Below are positions 7,476 through 16,629 of a stretch of 64,000 nucleotides of DNA, one piece after another. The position numbers and the translations under genes were made by a program. Numbering within the stretch: position 1 is the first letter of the stretch; the number at the start of each line of letters is the position of its first letter. The stretch is from CAMAXB01 sp964476565 (lineage in GTDB: Bacteria > Verrucomicrobiota > Verrucomicrobiia > Opitutales > Opitutaceae). The stretch spans positions 53,956 to 117,955 of the forward strand of contig CAYZBG010000002.1 of NCBI GenBank assembly GCA_964476565.1, read 5' to 3'. The notes under the pieces are model-generated. The model searched no databases and was not told the DNA's origin. It was given only the letters and a program-made list of their open reading frames with translations.

Positions 7476-9341
7476 TCAACGCAGGCGATGCTTGTCCACG
7501 TACGCGGCCACCGCCGCGTGGACCACCGGTGCGGCAAACTCCGCCCCGGCAAACTCCACGCCGACCTGCGGTGCCTCTAGAGCCACCGCCACCGCAATCG
7601 CCGGACGATCCGCCGGCGCAAAGGCGAGGAACCACGCCACATTGGTCATGCCTGCATCCGTTTCGATTTGCGCCGTGCCCGTTTTGCCGGCGATCGGAAT
7701 GCCCGGTACCTGCGCTCGCTGGCCGATCCCGGACTCGACCACGGCGCGCATGCCGTCCAACAGGGCGCCATAGTCCCGGTCGCCAAGGCCCAGCGGTTCA
7801 GGCGGACGATCGGCGGTGGGTTGCCGTCCCGGAGCGTGCACGACCGTCGGCACCGTCAGGGTCTCGCGCCGGGCGAGCGAGGCCATCGCCGACGCCGCCT
7901 GCAGCGGCGAGAGCCGCAGGTCGCCCTGACCAATGGCGAGGTTGACGGTGTCACGGTCCGTCCACGCGCCGCGACCGGCGTCCTGCTTCCAGCGGGCATC
8001 TGGCACCAGCATGCGGCGGGTCTCCGCCGGCAGGTCGATGCCGGTCGGAGCGTCCATATGAAAGCGTCGTGCCTCACCGGCCAGCGCGTCCGCCCCTGCG
8101 GCAAGACCAGCCTGGTAGGCATACACGTTGCAGCTCTGCGCCAGAGCGGTGCGCAACGGCAAAGCCCCGTGGCCTTCCGGCCGGTGACACCCGAACCGGT
8201 GTCCGGCGACCTCGAGCCCGCCCTCGCACCGGGTGCGGGCAAAGGGATCGAGCGTGCCCGCGCGCAGTCCAGCGAGCACGGTGAAGACTTTGAAGGTCGA
8301 TCCCGGAGGATACAGGCCCTGCGTGGCACGGTTGAACCATCCGCCGGCAGCATCGATCTGCGCCTTGATCGCAAGACTCATCCCGGGCGACACCGCGCTG
8401 AGGTCGAAATCGGGCTTGCTGACCAGCGCGAGCACCTCGCCCGTGGCTACGTGCAGCACCACCGCGGCGCCGCGTCCTCCTCCTGGCGTGGCCGACATCG
8501 CCGCGTCGACCGCCCGTTGAAGGTCGAGGTCGAGGCTCAGGCGGACGTTCTCGCCTGGCACCGGTTCGATGCGGGTCCCGTCCACCGCGAGCGGAAAACC
8601 GCCGGCATCCACCCGCACCACCTCGGCGCCAGGGCGGCCGGACAGGCGCTCCTCCCACCCGAGCTCCACCCCGGAGTCGCCGGTGGTATCCAAAAATCGC
8701 GTACTGCCGAGGGAGGGATCGCCGGGTACCGCTGCGGGGGCGCGCATGTCGCGCCGAACCCGTCCGAGCACGTGGGCGGCGAGCGCTCCGTGCGGATAGG
8801 TGCGCTCGCTCCGCGCGCGCAGCCGGACCGGGTCGTCGGCCGCCAGCGCGCCGCGCAGGCGCTCCGCCTCCTCCGGCCGCAGGTCCGCGGCGAGGACCAC
8901 CGGCGCCATCCGGTCGAGTCTCAGCTGCCGGCGCACCACCTCGGTCGGAAACGCCTCCGCCCGGCCCAGCAGGGCCTGGATGCGCCGGTGCTCGCGGTGC
9001 AGCGCATCCACCCGCGCTTCGAGCCCCGGGCTGCCGCCCAGCCGCACGTCGCCGGCGAGGATCACCGCGTCCGTGCGCCACGCCGTGCCGGCCAGCACTC
9101 GGCCTTCCCGATCGAGCACATCGCCGCGAGGCGCGGGCAGCGGAAGACGGCGCAAGGTCTGGCGGTCGTGCTTTTCCCGCAGGGCCGGCGCCTCGGAGAG
9201 TTGCACGCGGCCGAGTCCGACCAGCAGCAGGAAGAAACCGGCGCCCAGGGCGAGCGCCACCACGACCAAGCGTCCGCGCCGCCCGCGCGGGTTTCCGGCG
9301 TCGTCCAAGGTTCCGTCCCGCTCGGGCGTCGGGCGGGTCAT
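7476..9341 (-). CDS. mrdA: Penicillin-binding protein 2 (peptidoglycan transpeptidase)
   Basis: A 621-aa class B PBP. It has a short cytoplasmic tail, one membrane anchor (LVVVALALGAGFFLLLVGLGRVQL, residues 25-48), a pedestal domain and a transpeptidase domain. The catalytic motifs are STFK near residue 347, SCN near 402 and KTG near 552. It cross-links the elongating side wall in rod-shaped cells. The usual mreBCD and rodA neighbours are absent. It lies 4 nt behind the unknown 885-aa secreted protein and is probably co-transcribed with it. No truncation is seen. Confidence 0.92.
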   Translation of the reverse strand: MTRPTPERDGTLDDAGNPRGRRGRLVVVALALGAGFFLLLVGLGRVQLSEAPALREKHDRQTLRRLPLPAPRGDVLDREGRVLAGTAWRTDAVILAGDVRLGGSPGLEARVDALHREHRRIQALLGRAEAFPTEVVRRQLRLDRMAPVVLAADLRPEEAERLRGALAADDPVRLRARSERTYPHGALAAHVLGRVRRDMRAPAAVPGDPSLGSTRFLDTTGDSGVELGWEERLSGRPGAEVVRVDAGGFPLAVDGTRIEPVPGENVRLSLDLDLQRAVDAAMSATPGGGRGAAVVLHVATGEVLALVSKPDFDLSAVSPGMSLAIKAQIDAAGGWFNRATQGLYPPGSTFKVFTVLAGLRAGTLDPFARTRCEGGLEVAGHRFGCHRPEGHGALPLRTALAQSCNVYAYQAGLAAGADALAGEARRFHMDAPTGIDLPAETRRMLVPDARWKQDAGRGAWTDRDTVNLAIGQGDLRLSPLQAASAMASLARRETLTVPTVVHAPGRQPTADRPPEPLGLGDRDYGALLDGMRAVVESGIGQRAQVPGIPIAGKTGTAQIETDAGMTNVAWFLAFAPADRPAIAVAVALEAPQVGVEFAGAEFAAPVVHAAVAAYVDKHRLR

Positions 9342-9345
9342 TGCC

Positions 9346-12003
9346 TCACCGCTTGTTCTTCGGCGGCGGTCCGTTCTTCCACAGGCGGTACTTGATCGTG
9401 ACCGAAACGTCGAAGTTGGGCACGTACGGCAGGCTACCGAGGCTGTCGAAGGTCTTGGTTCCCTCGATGTAATCCTGCGTACCGTCGTTGGGCTCGATGA
9501 TGGTGAAGGTCTCCGGGTGGATGCCTTCGAGCAGGCTCAGGTACGCCGGAGCGGAGGTGTTGACTGCGCGACCGTTGGCCTGCTCCGAACGGCTCACGAG
9601 GCACTCCGCCCCGAAGAAGGGCTGCAGTTCGAGCGTCATGAAGCCGCCGTTGAAGGTGAGCGTGGCGCTGCCGCTGGGTTCAGAACGGGAGTAGAGCGGC
9701 AGCTGGTTGTGCGCCGGCGGGCGAATCTGCAGCGGACCGCTCGCCTCGTAGCGATTGTGACTGTCCTTGGTCTTGGCGCTCGAGGAATCGTTGAGCCGGA
9801 AATAGCGCGAATCACCATCCACCTCGAGCCGATGCCGTCCGTCGTTGGCGTAGTCGCGCGCCTCCTCGGCCTCTTCCGCCCACTCCGGGGTGTGCAGGCG
9901 TCCTTCCATCAGGCGATCCATGCTCCACCGGTACTCGGTCGGTTTGCCGCCCTTCTCCGCCTTCTTGTACTCCGAGCCGGACGCCTTGGCGATGATCTCA
10001 AATTCACCCTCCCAGGCCGGCTCCTTCCAATCCCGGACTTCAAACACGCGCCCGGCCTGAAAAAAGAACGAGGTGCGCAAGACCATGTCGGCGATGAAGC
10101 CGAGTCCGCCGGCGACCGGTCCGCCCAGCATCGTGTTGATCGCGTCGTTCACATCCTGGGTCAGGTTGCCCACCTTGATCGTGACCTCGACCGAGACGAC
10201 GGCGCGCCGGGGATAAGGACGGACGGTGGGCGGCAGGTTCTTCTTCTGCGGCACCCCTTCGAGCGTGATGGTCGCCTCGCCCTTGTCGTTGGTGGTGGAG
10301 ACATACGCATCCTTGCCGCCGCGCTGGGCGAACTGCACCACCGCGAGGTCAGGACGGTAAGTCCAGCCCCCATCGGCGGCCTGATACTTGCCGTTGTAGC
10401 TGCCCTCGGGCAGACGCCACACGACCTTCGCCCCGCCGATCGGACCACCGTCCGGAAGCTGGAGGTCGATCGTGGTCAGGTTGAGTCCGGCACGCAGCGC
10501 CTTGAGGGCATCGTGCTTCGGGAAGTCGATCTCGACCTTCGCGCGGGCCGTGCGTTGCTCGCCGGGACTGCGGGTCTTGGTGCGCACGAGCGGCTCACCC
10601 TCGACCGTGACAGTGATCTTCTGCCGCACGACCGACATGATGGTCTTGTACCAGGCGATGATCGTGTTGGCCACCGCGACGCCTTTGCTGAACTTGTTCT
10701 CGGGCAGGTAATGCTCCAGCACCTCGCCGGTGTAGTAGCCCCAGCTCGTCGCCCAGATGTCGCCAATCGCCCCGGAGAACTGATCGCCGAAGGACGGCGC
10801 CTGGGCCCGCACGGGCGCGAGGCCCATCACGGCCAGCGGCAGCGTGCGACCGGGGGCGAGCCACACGCGGGACGGCCCGGCGGGACGCGCACGCTGGGCG
10901 GCAAGCCGCAAGTCGGCGGCCAGCACCCTCGTCAGCAAGGATACCTGCAGGAGGGACAACGGCTGGTCTCGCCATTCAGCGGTGAAACGCGGTTCGCCGG
11001 AATCGTCCTCCTCGTCTTCGTCCTCGTCGTCGTCCTGTCCGCCCACCGCTTGGGCGGACGCCGCCAACTGCTGCATCATCGCCGTCTGCTGCCGCTGCGA
11101 GATGGCCGCCATCTCCGTACCGAGGCTGGCCATCGCCTTCTCGGCCGCCTCGCGCTTGGCGGGATCGGACGACGCCATTTCGCCGGAGATCCGGATATAC
11201 TCTTGGGAAATTTCATTCATCCGCTTCATGTCGCGCTCGGCGACGGATTCGCGGTCTTCGCCCTCGGGGCGCTGCACCTTGGGCGACGGCGCCAGGACCG
11301 GATCGTCGTCTGGCCACACGGGACGCGGTGCCATCAGGCGGGTCGCGGCCATGGGATCCTTCATCACTTGCTGCTGGATCTCACGTTGTTCGTCCTGCGT
11401 AAACGGAAGGACCGGCGTGGGACTGGGAGCGGCGAGATCGTAGTTGCCCGCGCCGACCCGTCCCAGCGCGAGGATGAAGCGCGCCCAGAAGCGCTGCTGC
11501 GGCTGTGTGCTTTCCGCACTCTTGCGCAACGTGTCCACCAGCCCCTGCGCAAGCTCCTCCGGATCGACGTCCTCGAACGGGACCGCGATCGCTTGGGCGT
11601 AGGAAATCAGGCGGATCGACGGTTGGTCCGCGGGGTTCCACATCAACTCGTCGAGTTCATAGTCGCGCATCGCCAGTCCGGTATCCGCTCCGACGGGGGC
11701 GGCATGCACCACCGCTCCTTTCAAATCGCGCACCCCCCACCCCATCAAACTCAGGGCGCGTACCAGCGCCGCCCGCCCATCCGCACCGCCTTTCAGATAA
11801 TCGCGCGCGAGCATGAGCGCCAGGGCGTCGGGCTCGTAGGCGACCGGTTGGTCCGGAGGAAGCGGTTCCAACGGAGCTTCCGCGGGCGCCGAGGCCGCAC
11901 CGGAGGCCGCCGGTTGGGCCAGAACCGCGGCGGAGATGAGAAGCAGGAGGGCGGCCGCCCAACGAGGAAGAGACAGGTGAACCGAGTGCACCCCCGACAC
12001 CAT
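9346..12003 (-). CDS. Unknown 885-aa secreted protein, cotranscribed with PBP2
   Basis: A signal peptide is clear (LPRWAAALLLLISAAVLAQP, residues 12-31). I do not recognise the family. A Pro/Ala linker, a helical region (about 50-300) and a very acidic stretch (DDDEDEDEEDDSGE) near residue 330 precede a long C-terminal region. That region has beta-rich segments with Ig-like or carboxypeptidase-regulatory character (TVTVEGEPLVRTKT, GEATITLEGVPQKK, VSVEVTIKVGNL). The stop lies 4 nt before the PBP2 start, which hints at an envelope role. It is divergently oriented from the small secreted protein at 12087. Confidence 0.7.
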   Translation of the reverse strand: MVSGVHSVHLSLPRWAAALLLLISAAVLAQPAASGAASAPAEAPLEPLPPDQPVAYEPDALALMLARDYLKGGADGRAALVRALSLMGWGVRDLKGAVVHAAPVGADTGLAMRDYELDELMWNPADQPSIRLISYAQAIAVPFEDVDPEELAQGLVDTLRKSAESTQPQQRFWARFILALGRVGAGNYDLAAPSPTPVLPFTQDEQREIQQQVMKDPMAATRLMAPRPVWPDDDPVLAPSPKVQRPEGEDRESVAERDMKRMNEISQEYIRISGEMASSDPAKREAAEKAMASLGTEMAAISQRQQTAMMQQLAASAQAVGGQDDDEDEDEEDDSGEPRFTAEWRDQPLSLLQVSLLTRVLAADLRLAAQRARPAGPSRVWLAPGRTLPLAVMGLAPVRAQAPSFGDQFSGAIGDIWATSWGYYTGEVLEHYLPENKFSKGVAVANTIIAWYKTIMSVVRQKITVTVEGEPLVRTKTRSPGEQRTARAKVEIDFPKHDALKALRAGLNLTTIDLQLPDGGPIGGAKVVWRLPEGSYNGKYQAADGGWTYRPDLAVVQFAQRGGKDAYVSTTNDKGEATITLEGVPQKKNLPPTVRPYPRRAVVSVEVTIKVGNLTQDVNDAINTMLGGPVAGGLGFIADMVLRTSFFFQAGRVFEVRDWKEPAWEGEFEIIAKASGSEYKKAEKGGKPTEYRWSMDRLMEGRLHTPEWAEEAEEARDYANDGRHRLEVDGDSRYFRLNDSSSAKTKDSHNRYEASGPLQIRPPAHNQLPLYSRSEPSGSATLTFNGGFMTLELQPFFGAECLVSRSEQANGRAVNTSAPAYLSLLEGIHPETFTIIEPNDGTQDYIEGTKTFDSLGSLPYVPNFDVSVTIKYRLWKNGPPPKNKR

Positions 12004-12086
12004 GCCCGCGACGCCGCCAGCGGCAAGTCTCTCTCCAACACCGGCCCATCCCTTGCCTTTTCGACCCCATCGAACAGGCTTGTTTC

Positions 12087-12383
12087 ATGAAAACCGCCCT
12101 GCTCGTTCTTGGCCTGATCGCCGCCGGGGGCTCGGCGCTCGCAACCAGTACCCCGAGTGGACGTCCGGTCGCCTCACCCACGGATCGCCTGAGCCTCGTC
12201 CGTACGCCGCCTCCGGCCCGCTCGGTCGGCGAAGCGGTGCGGGACAAGCTCCGCCTGCAGCTTCGGGCCGCCCATCTGCCGGATCAGGTCACCACGGACG
12301 CCGAGCGCGCGCGCTTGAAGCGCGAGATCGCTGCACTCGACGAGGAAATCCGCCTCCGCATCGTTCCGCCGTCGGGACCGTGA
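12087..12383 (+). CDS. Small secreted protein, unknown
   Basis: A 98-aa protein with a signal peptide (KTALLVLGLIAAGGSALA) followed by a Pro/Ser-rich segment and a charged C-terminal helix (AERARLKREIAALDEEIRLR) that could form a short coiled coil. No known family. It stands alone between the divergent 885-aa protein and the flagellin gene. Codon use is like its neighbours, which supports it being real. Confidence 0.55.
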   Translation: MKTALLVLGLIAAGGSALATSTPSGRPVASPTDRLSLVRTPPPARSVGEAVRDKLRLQLRAAHLPDQVTTDAERARLKREIAALDEEIRLRIVPPSGP

Positions 12384-12420
12384 AGCCGGGTCCGGCGCGT
12401 TCGCCGGCCTGAAGTTTTCC

Positions 12421-12447
12421 TTAACCCGCAGGTCCGGTGGCCGTTAA
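12421..12447 (+). promoter_or_regulatory. Sigma-28 (FliA)-type promoter of the flagellin gene
   Basis: TTAA at 12421-12424, 15 nt spacing, then GCCGTTAA at 12440-12447. The FliA consensus is TAAA-N15-GCCGATAA, so spacing is exact and the -10 matches at 7 of 8. It lies about 100 nt before the flagellin ATG at 12549, a usual place for a class III flagellar promoter. Confidence 0.65.
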
Positions 12448-12548
12448 TACACTCCGGCTGCGGGAACGTCATCGTCCGGCAGCCTGCCCGACCCGCAGAG
12501 GGTCCGTCGCGGCACGGACGCCGCCCTGACCTCATTCACGGACGAACC

Positions 12549-13832
12549 ATGGCGATCACGATCAACACCAACGCAGCGGCTACCCTCGCGGCGAACAACC
12601 TGTCGTCATCGAACGCCCTGCTGCAACGCAGCCTGAACCGCCTCTCCAGCGGATCGAAAATCGTCAACCCCGCAGACGATGCCGGTGGCCTCGCCGTGGC
12701 GATGAAACTCGCGGCGACCTCACGGCGTCAGCAGGCCGTCACGTCGAACCTCGGCAACGCCACCTCGTATTTGCAAAGTCAGGACGGCGTGCTGAAGACC
12801 GTCGCCAAGGTGCTCGAACGCATCGGCGAACTGAAAACGTTGGCCGCCGATCCGACCAAGAACGCAGACGATCTCGCCAACTACGACGCGGAGTTCGCGC
12901 AACTGCAGGATCAAATCTCTTCGCTGGCCAACGAAACCTTCAACGGCATCGCCCTCTTCGGCACGGGTTCGCTCGATGTGCCGACGACCTCGGCCGCCAA
13001 CTCCGGTTCGCTGGCGATCGGCGGTGCCGACCTCTTGGGCGTGGGTGCCGGATTTGCGGCGTTCATGGACAGCTTCGATGACCTTTCGCGGTGGAGCACC
13101 GGTGCGAGCGGTAATGCGGCCGTGGCCAATACCGCCGACGATCTCGATCTGCTCACTGCGGCCGGAGGCTCAGCGTGGGCCACGTCGAATCAGAGTTTCT
13201 CCGGACCGTTCGAGGTCAGCCTCAACATTCTCAATGGCAAAACCGACGACGTGCTCTCGTTTCAACTGGGAGGGCAAAACCTCATCACCCTCGGTTTTGG
13301 CAGCGACCCGGGCGACCTTCCGACCGGTTCGTCCGTCCTGACCCTGCGCTTCGATGGCAATGGCTCCGTCGAATACGCCTCCAACGGCGTCACCGTTGGT
13401 ACCCAAGCCACGTCAGCCACGTCCGGTCAATTCACGATCCGCAACGACTACGCCGGCGCCTCCGGGTTCCAGGAACTGATTTACTTCGACTCCATCAACA
13501 TCACGAGCACCGCGACAGGAAGCAATGTGTCGGGCATCGCAAGCGCCGGCGGCTTGAGCAGCCTCAACCTGGCGACCGTCACGTCCGCCCTCCAGGAGGT
13601 CGCCACGATGCGGGCCGAGAACGGCGCTCAACAGTCGCGATTGGGCTTCGCCGCTGAAATCAACTCGGTCAACAAGGCGAACATCGAGGCGGCCCACAGC
13701 CGCATCATGGATGTCGACGTGGCGCAGGAGTCCACCGCCATGGCGAAGTACAACATCCTCGTCCAGGCCGGCACGTCCATGCTCTCGCAGGCGAATCAGT
13801 CGGCCCAGGCCGCCCTGCGGTTGATCGGTTGA
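12549..13832 (+). CDS. fliC: Flagellin with a beta-sandwich-like domain in the variable region
   Basis: A 427-aa flagellin. The N-terminal D0/D1 region (residues 1-137) has SSSNALLQRSLNRLSSGSKI, DDAGGLAV and the QDQISSLANETFNGIALFG boundary. The C-terminal D1/D0 (about 333-427) has RAENGAQQSRLGFA and ends AQAALRLIG. Between them, about residues 170-320 form a domain starting MDSFDDLSRWS, with WATSNQSFSGPFEVSL and VLTLRFDGNGSVEY. This resembles concanavalin A-like/LamG beta-sandwich domains rather than ordinary D2/D3. It would be exposed on the filament surface. A sigma-28-like promoter precedes the gene. No other flagellar gene is in the window. Confidence 0.92.
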   Translation: MAITINTNAAATLAANNLSSSNALLQRSLNRLSSGSKIVNPADDAGGLAVAMKLAATSRRQQAVTSNLGNATSYLQSQDGVLKTVAKVLERIGELKTLAADPTKNADDLANYDAEFAQLQDQISSLANETFNGIALFGTGSLDVPTTSAANSGSLAIGGADLLGVGAGFAAFMDSFDDLSRWSTGASGNAAVANTADDLDLLTAAGGSAWATSNQSFSGPFEVSLNILNGKTDDVLSFQLGGQNLITLGFGSDPGDLPTGSSVLTLRFDGNGSVEYASNGVTVGTQATSATSGQFTIRNDYAGASGFQELIYFDSINITSTATGSNVSGIASAGGLSSLNLATVTSALQEVATMRAENGAQQSRLGFAAEINSVNKANIEAAHSRIMDVDVAQESTAMAKYNILVQAGTSMLSQANQSAQAALRLIG

Positions 13833-13839
13833 GCGCCGC

Positions 13840-16020
13840 CTACGTCAGCTCGAACTCGCCCTGTCCGCCGCGCAGCGGTTTCACGCCGAGGAAGGTCCCG
13901 TAGCGCTCGAGCCAGTCGTCGAGCTTGTCGAGGTAGTACGCCGGATCGTAGGGAGCCTCCACCGGGTCGTACCGGGCCACGGCCCGCGCACGCTGCCAGT
14001 CGCTCGTCCGGCCTTTGGCCTTCGCCGTGATGTAGTAGGACACGCGCTCGCCCATGCGCGGGCGCGGGGTGAGCTGCAGGGCGACCTCGGCTGAGGCGCG
14101 ACGTGGCTTGCCGCCCGCGGCGATCAGCCGTTCGTAGGCGTCCGGGCTCTGGCTCAGCGTCTCGCTCTTGGCCAGATCTGTCACCGGCAGCGACCGCTCG
14201 GGCAGCTGCCGCCGGTACGCCTCGACCAGGACCATCGGCGACTCCGGCGACAGGCCGAGCAGGTGCCGGATGAGCTGGTCGCTGAGCCGTTTCAGGTAGG
14301 GCTCCATGCCGCGCGACCGGAGCGCACTGCCCTTGAGAATGATTTTCCGTCCATCGCTCAGCGCGTAGTTCTTCGCCTTGTAACAGAACATCGCCGGATA
14401 CCGTCCGTCGTATTCCAGCTCGATGCCCTCCGGCAGGATGCCGGCCACGCGCTGTAGCAGCACATCCGGACGTTCGTAGTGCTCGGGCGACGACAGGTAG
14501 ATGCCGTCGGTGTCCGCCTCGAGCAGGGTGCAGCCTTCGCGGGCGAAACCGTCGATCAGCGCCTGCAGCAGCTCGCGTCCGCGGCGCGTGACCTCGGCGG
14601 CCAGCTCGCCATCCCCAAAACGCGCGCCGGAGAAGCCGAGGTACCCGTAGAACGAGTTGATCAGGATCTTGAAGCTCGCCTGACGCGCCGCGTACTCCGC
14701 GCGCAACGCCTCGGCCTCCGCCGTACGCGCCAGCTGCTTGTACTTGAGGCGGTAGGTTCGGAGCGACGTCAGCAGCGGAATGAACACGCCGAGCGTGTCG
14801 TTGCGCGGGTTGCGGCCCAGGTGCAGCAGCAGGCTCGGATAGAGCGAGGCGACGTCGAAGTGCAGCACGTGCGTGAAGACCCCTTCCTGGAACGACCGCG
14901 TGTAGCCGCCCTCGAAGGGCGCCACTTCGGGCGGCACGGGGCACGCCTGCCGGGCGTGGTAATACTCTTCGAGGAAGAGCAGATCGATTTTGCCGGTGTT
15001 GCCACGCAGGGTCGCTTCCTGAAGCAAAATGGGAAAACTCTTTGCCTGCTCGAAGTAGGTGGGCAGCAGCAGATCGGCAATGCCCCGCGTCTCGCGCAAA
15101 TCGTCAGTCAGATACGCCCGGAACCGTGCCCGGTCCGTCTCGAAGATCCGGGCGATCTCCGCGCCTTCAATGTAGGTCCGCTCCGCCGACTCTTCCTCCG
15201 TGATGCCGAAGTACACCGCGACGTCCTTCAGCCCGTACGAGACCAACTCGCGCGTGCTCACGTCGTACTGTTGAACGAGCAGGTAGGTGTCGACGACGGT
15301 GCGGCCGGGCAGATCGCAGCGGGGAAAATCGATCCAGCGTTCAGCCACCTTCAGCCGGCTGTTGCGAAACGTCGCCTTCTGCCCGAAGCGGCCCCATGCA
15401 CAGGGCACCTTGTGGCGCTTGCAACGCTGGCGCAGGTAATCGAGGTCGAACTTGAACAGGTTGTGGCCTTCGATCACGTCGGGATCGAGCGCGGCCAGGG
15501 TGGCATTGAAGCGCTCCAGCAGGGCCTTCTCCGCCGCATCGGTGGGTGCTTCCAACTCCAGCAACCGGACGTCGTCACCGAGGCGCAGTCCGATCGCCAG
15601 CACGCGATCCCCGGGCCGCGAGGCGTTGCTGAACGAGCCGTCCTCCGAGCCGGTCTCGATGTCGAGCTGACACCGGCGCAACTGGCCAAACATCAGGTCA
15701 CCGAAAAGACGCTCCCGGCGTTGCAACAGGTACTGGCTTTCCAACGGCCGGATGGCATCGACCGGACCAGCCGCCTTGGCCTCGCTCAGAAAGGCGTCGT
15801 AGACCTCAAGGTTGTCCGCATGGACGAGGCGTGGGAAGGCACCCTCGCCCTTCAGCCGTTCCACGCGGAGGCCGGAGGCCGGAGCATCAAGCGCTCCCTC
15901 GCCCAGCCACGCAAAGGGCTGAAAGGTGTCCGTGGCGTGCTCGCGCCCGCCGTCGTCGCGCGCGATCGCACGATGCACGACGCCCGCATCGTCGATCCAC
16001 AGGCCGCACAGCGAGGGCAT
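13840..16020 (-). CDS. polB: Family B DNA polymerase (Pol II-like)
   Basis: A 726-aa family B polymerase, slightly shorter than E. coli Pol II. The exonuclease motifs are LDIETG (near residue 118), EGHNLFKFDLDYL and YLTDD. The polymerase motifs are FDVASLYPSLL (motif A, near 386), KILINSFYGYLG (motif B, near 449) and EADTDGIYL (motif C, near 502). All catalytic acids are present, so both synthesis and proofreading should work. Its role is probably DNA repair or translesion synthesis. The gene converges on the flagellin with 7 nt between stops, and lies 28 nt behind a small membrane protein gene. Confidence 0.92.
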   Translation of the reverse strand: MPSLCGLWIDDAGVVHRAIARDDGGREHATDTFQPFAWLGEGALDAPASGLRVERLKGEGAFPRLVHADNLEVYDAFLSEAKAAGPVDAIRPLESQYLLQRRERLFGDLMFGQLRRCQLDIETGSEDGSFSNASRPGDRVLAIGLRLGDDVRLLELEAPTDAAEKALLERFNATLAALDPDVIEGHNLFKFDLDYLRQRCKRHKVPCAWGRFGQKATFRNSRLKVAERWIDFPRCDLPGRTVVDTYLLVQQYDVSTRELVSYGLKDVAVYFGITEEESAERTYIEGAEIARIFETDRARFRAYLTDDLRETRGIADLLLPTYFEQAKSFPILLQEATLRGNTGKIDLLFLEEYYHARQACPVPPEVAPFEGGYTRSFQEGVFTHVLHFDVASLYPSLLLHLGRNPRNDTLGVFIPLLTSLRTYRLKYKQLARTAEAEALRAEYAARQASFKILINSFYGYLGFSGARFGDGELAAEVTRRGRELLQALIDGFAREGCTLLEADTDGIYLSSPEHYERPDVLLQRVAGILPEGIELEYDGRYPAMFCYKAKNYALSDGRKIILKGSALRSRGMEPYLKRLSDQLIRHLLGLSPESPMVLVEAYRRQLPERSLPVTDLAKSETLSQSPDAYERLIAAGGKPRRASAEVALQLTPRPRMGERVSYYITAKAKGRTSDWQRARAVARYDPVEAPYDPAYYLDKLDDWLERYGTFLGVKPLRGGQGEFELT

Positions 16021-16048
16021 GGCGGGCGGGCGGCCGGCTAGGCCGACG

Positions 16049-16396
16049 TCAGGCTTGGAAGCGGACGACGTAGACCATGAGCAGCGCGACCAGCAGCAGC
16101 AGGCCGATGATGCTCATGAACAGACCCGCCTGCTCGCGCTTGCGATAGCCAACGCCCGCCAGGGCGCTGACGCCGAGCCAGGCGACGAGCTTGACGATGA
16201 CCCAGGTGGAGAACTGGTTGCCATGGATCTTCGCGAGCAGGCCGAAGCCGCTCACCAGCATGACCAGGCTGGCGATCCCCGTGATGATCAGGACGGTCTT
16301 GCGCGAACTCGGCGCGCCGGCGAATCCGTAGAAGACGCCCCCGGTCAGGGCGAGCAGGGACGCGAGATGGAGGATGTAATAGACCTGGGGACTCAT
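16049..16396 (-). CDS. Small four-helix membrane protein, unknown
   Basis: A 115-aa protein with four predicted transmembrane segments: YYILHLASLLALTGGVFYGF, VLIITGIASLVMLVSGFGLL, WVIVKLVAWLGVSALAGV and GLFMSIIGLLLLVALLMVYV. No catalytic motif is seen. It starts just 3' of the predicted 6S RNA, with no terminator between them, and reads toward polB. It could therefore be made from a 6S read-through transcript, a position that ygfA holds in proteobacteria. Confidence 0.75.
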   Translation of the reverse strand: MSPQVYYILHLASLLALTGGVFYGFAGAPSSRKTVLIITGIASLVMLVSGFGLLAKIHGNQFSTWVIVKLVAWLGVSALAGVGYRKREQAGLFMSIIGLLLLVALLMVYVVRFQA

Positions 16397-16416
16397 GTGG
16401 TGGTGGAGAAAGAGAT

Positions 16417-16595
16417 GACACCCCGCCTGTGCCGTATGCCCAAAGGCTCAGGACCTTTTTAGGTTAAGGTGGGCGCCTCGCGCCGGCTTATTGCTGTCCG
16501 ATTTACGGCCTAGCAGCGACCGACGCTTTGTGGCTCCCGAATTAATTCTAAGGCAAAGAGCGTATAAAAGAGCACCTCGAACACTGCAGGGTGTC
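16417..16595 (-). ncRNA. ssrS: 6S RNA
   Basis: A 179-nt minus-strand RNA is predicted between two genes. Its ends pair as a long closing stem: 5' GACACCCUGC with 3' GCGGGGUGUC, then GUG with CAC. The 5' arm reads GUGUUCG, as in many 6S RNAs, and the 3' side has CACCUUAACCUAAAAAGGU, like the conserved ACCUUGAACC region of 6S. A promoter sits 6 nt upstream of the predicted 5' end. 6S RNA binds the housekeeping RNA polymerase holoenzyme as an open-promoter mimic. Length and architecture fit. No covariance model was run. Confidence 0.75.
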
Positions 16596-16601
16596 GGCCA
16601 G

Positions 16602-16629
16602 ACCGTAGGTCGCACCCCGGGTCCGTCAA
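16602..16629 (-). promoter_or_regulatory. Sigma-70-type promoter of the 6S RNA
   Basis: On the minus strand, TTGACG (16629-16624), 16 nt spacing, then TACGGT (16607-16602). It ends 6 nt before the independently predicted 6S 5' end at 16595. The -35 box overlaps the stop codon of the preceding gene. Confidence 0.65.
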
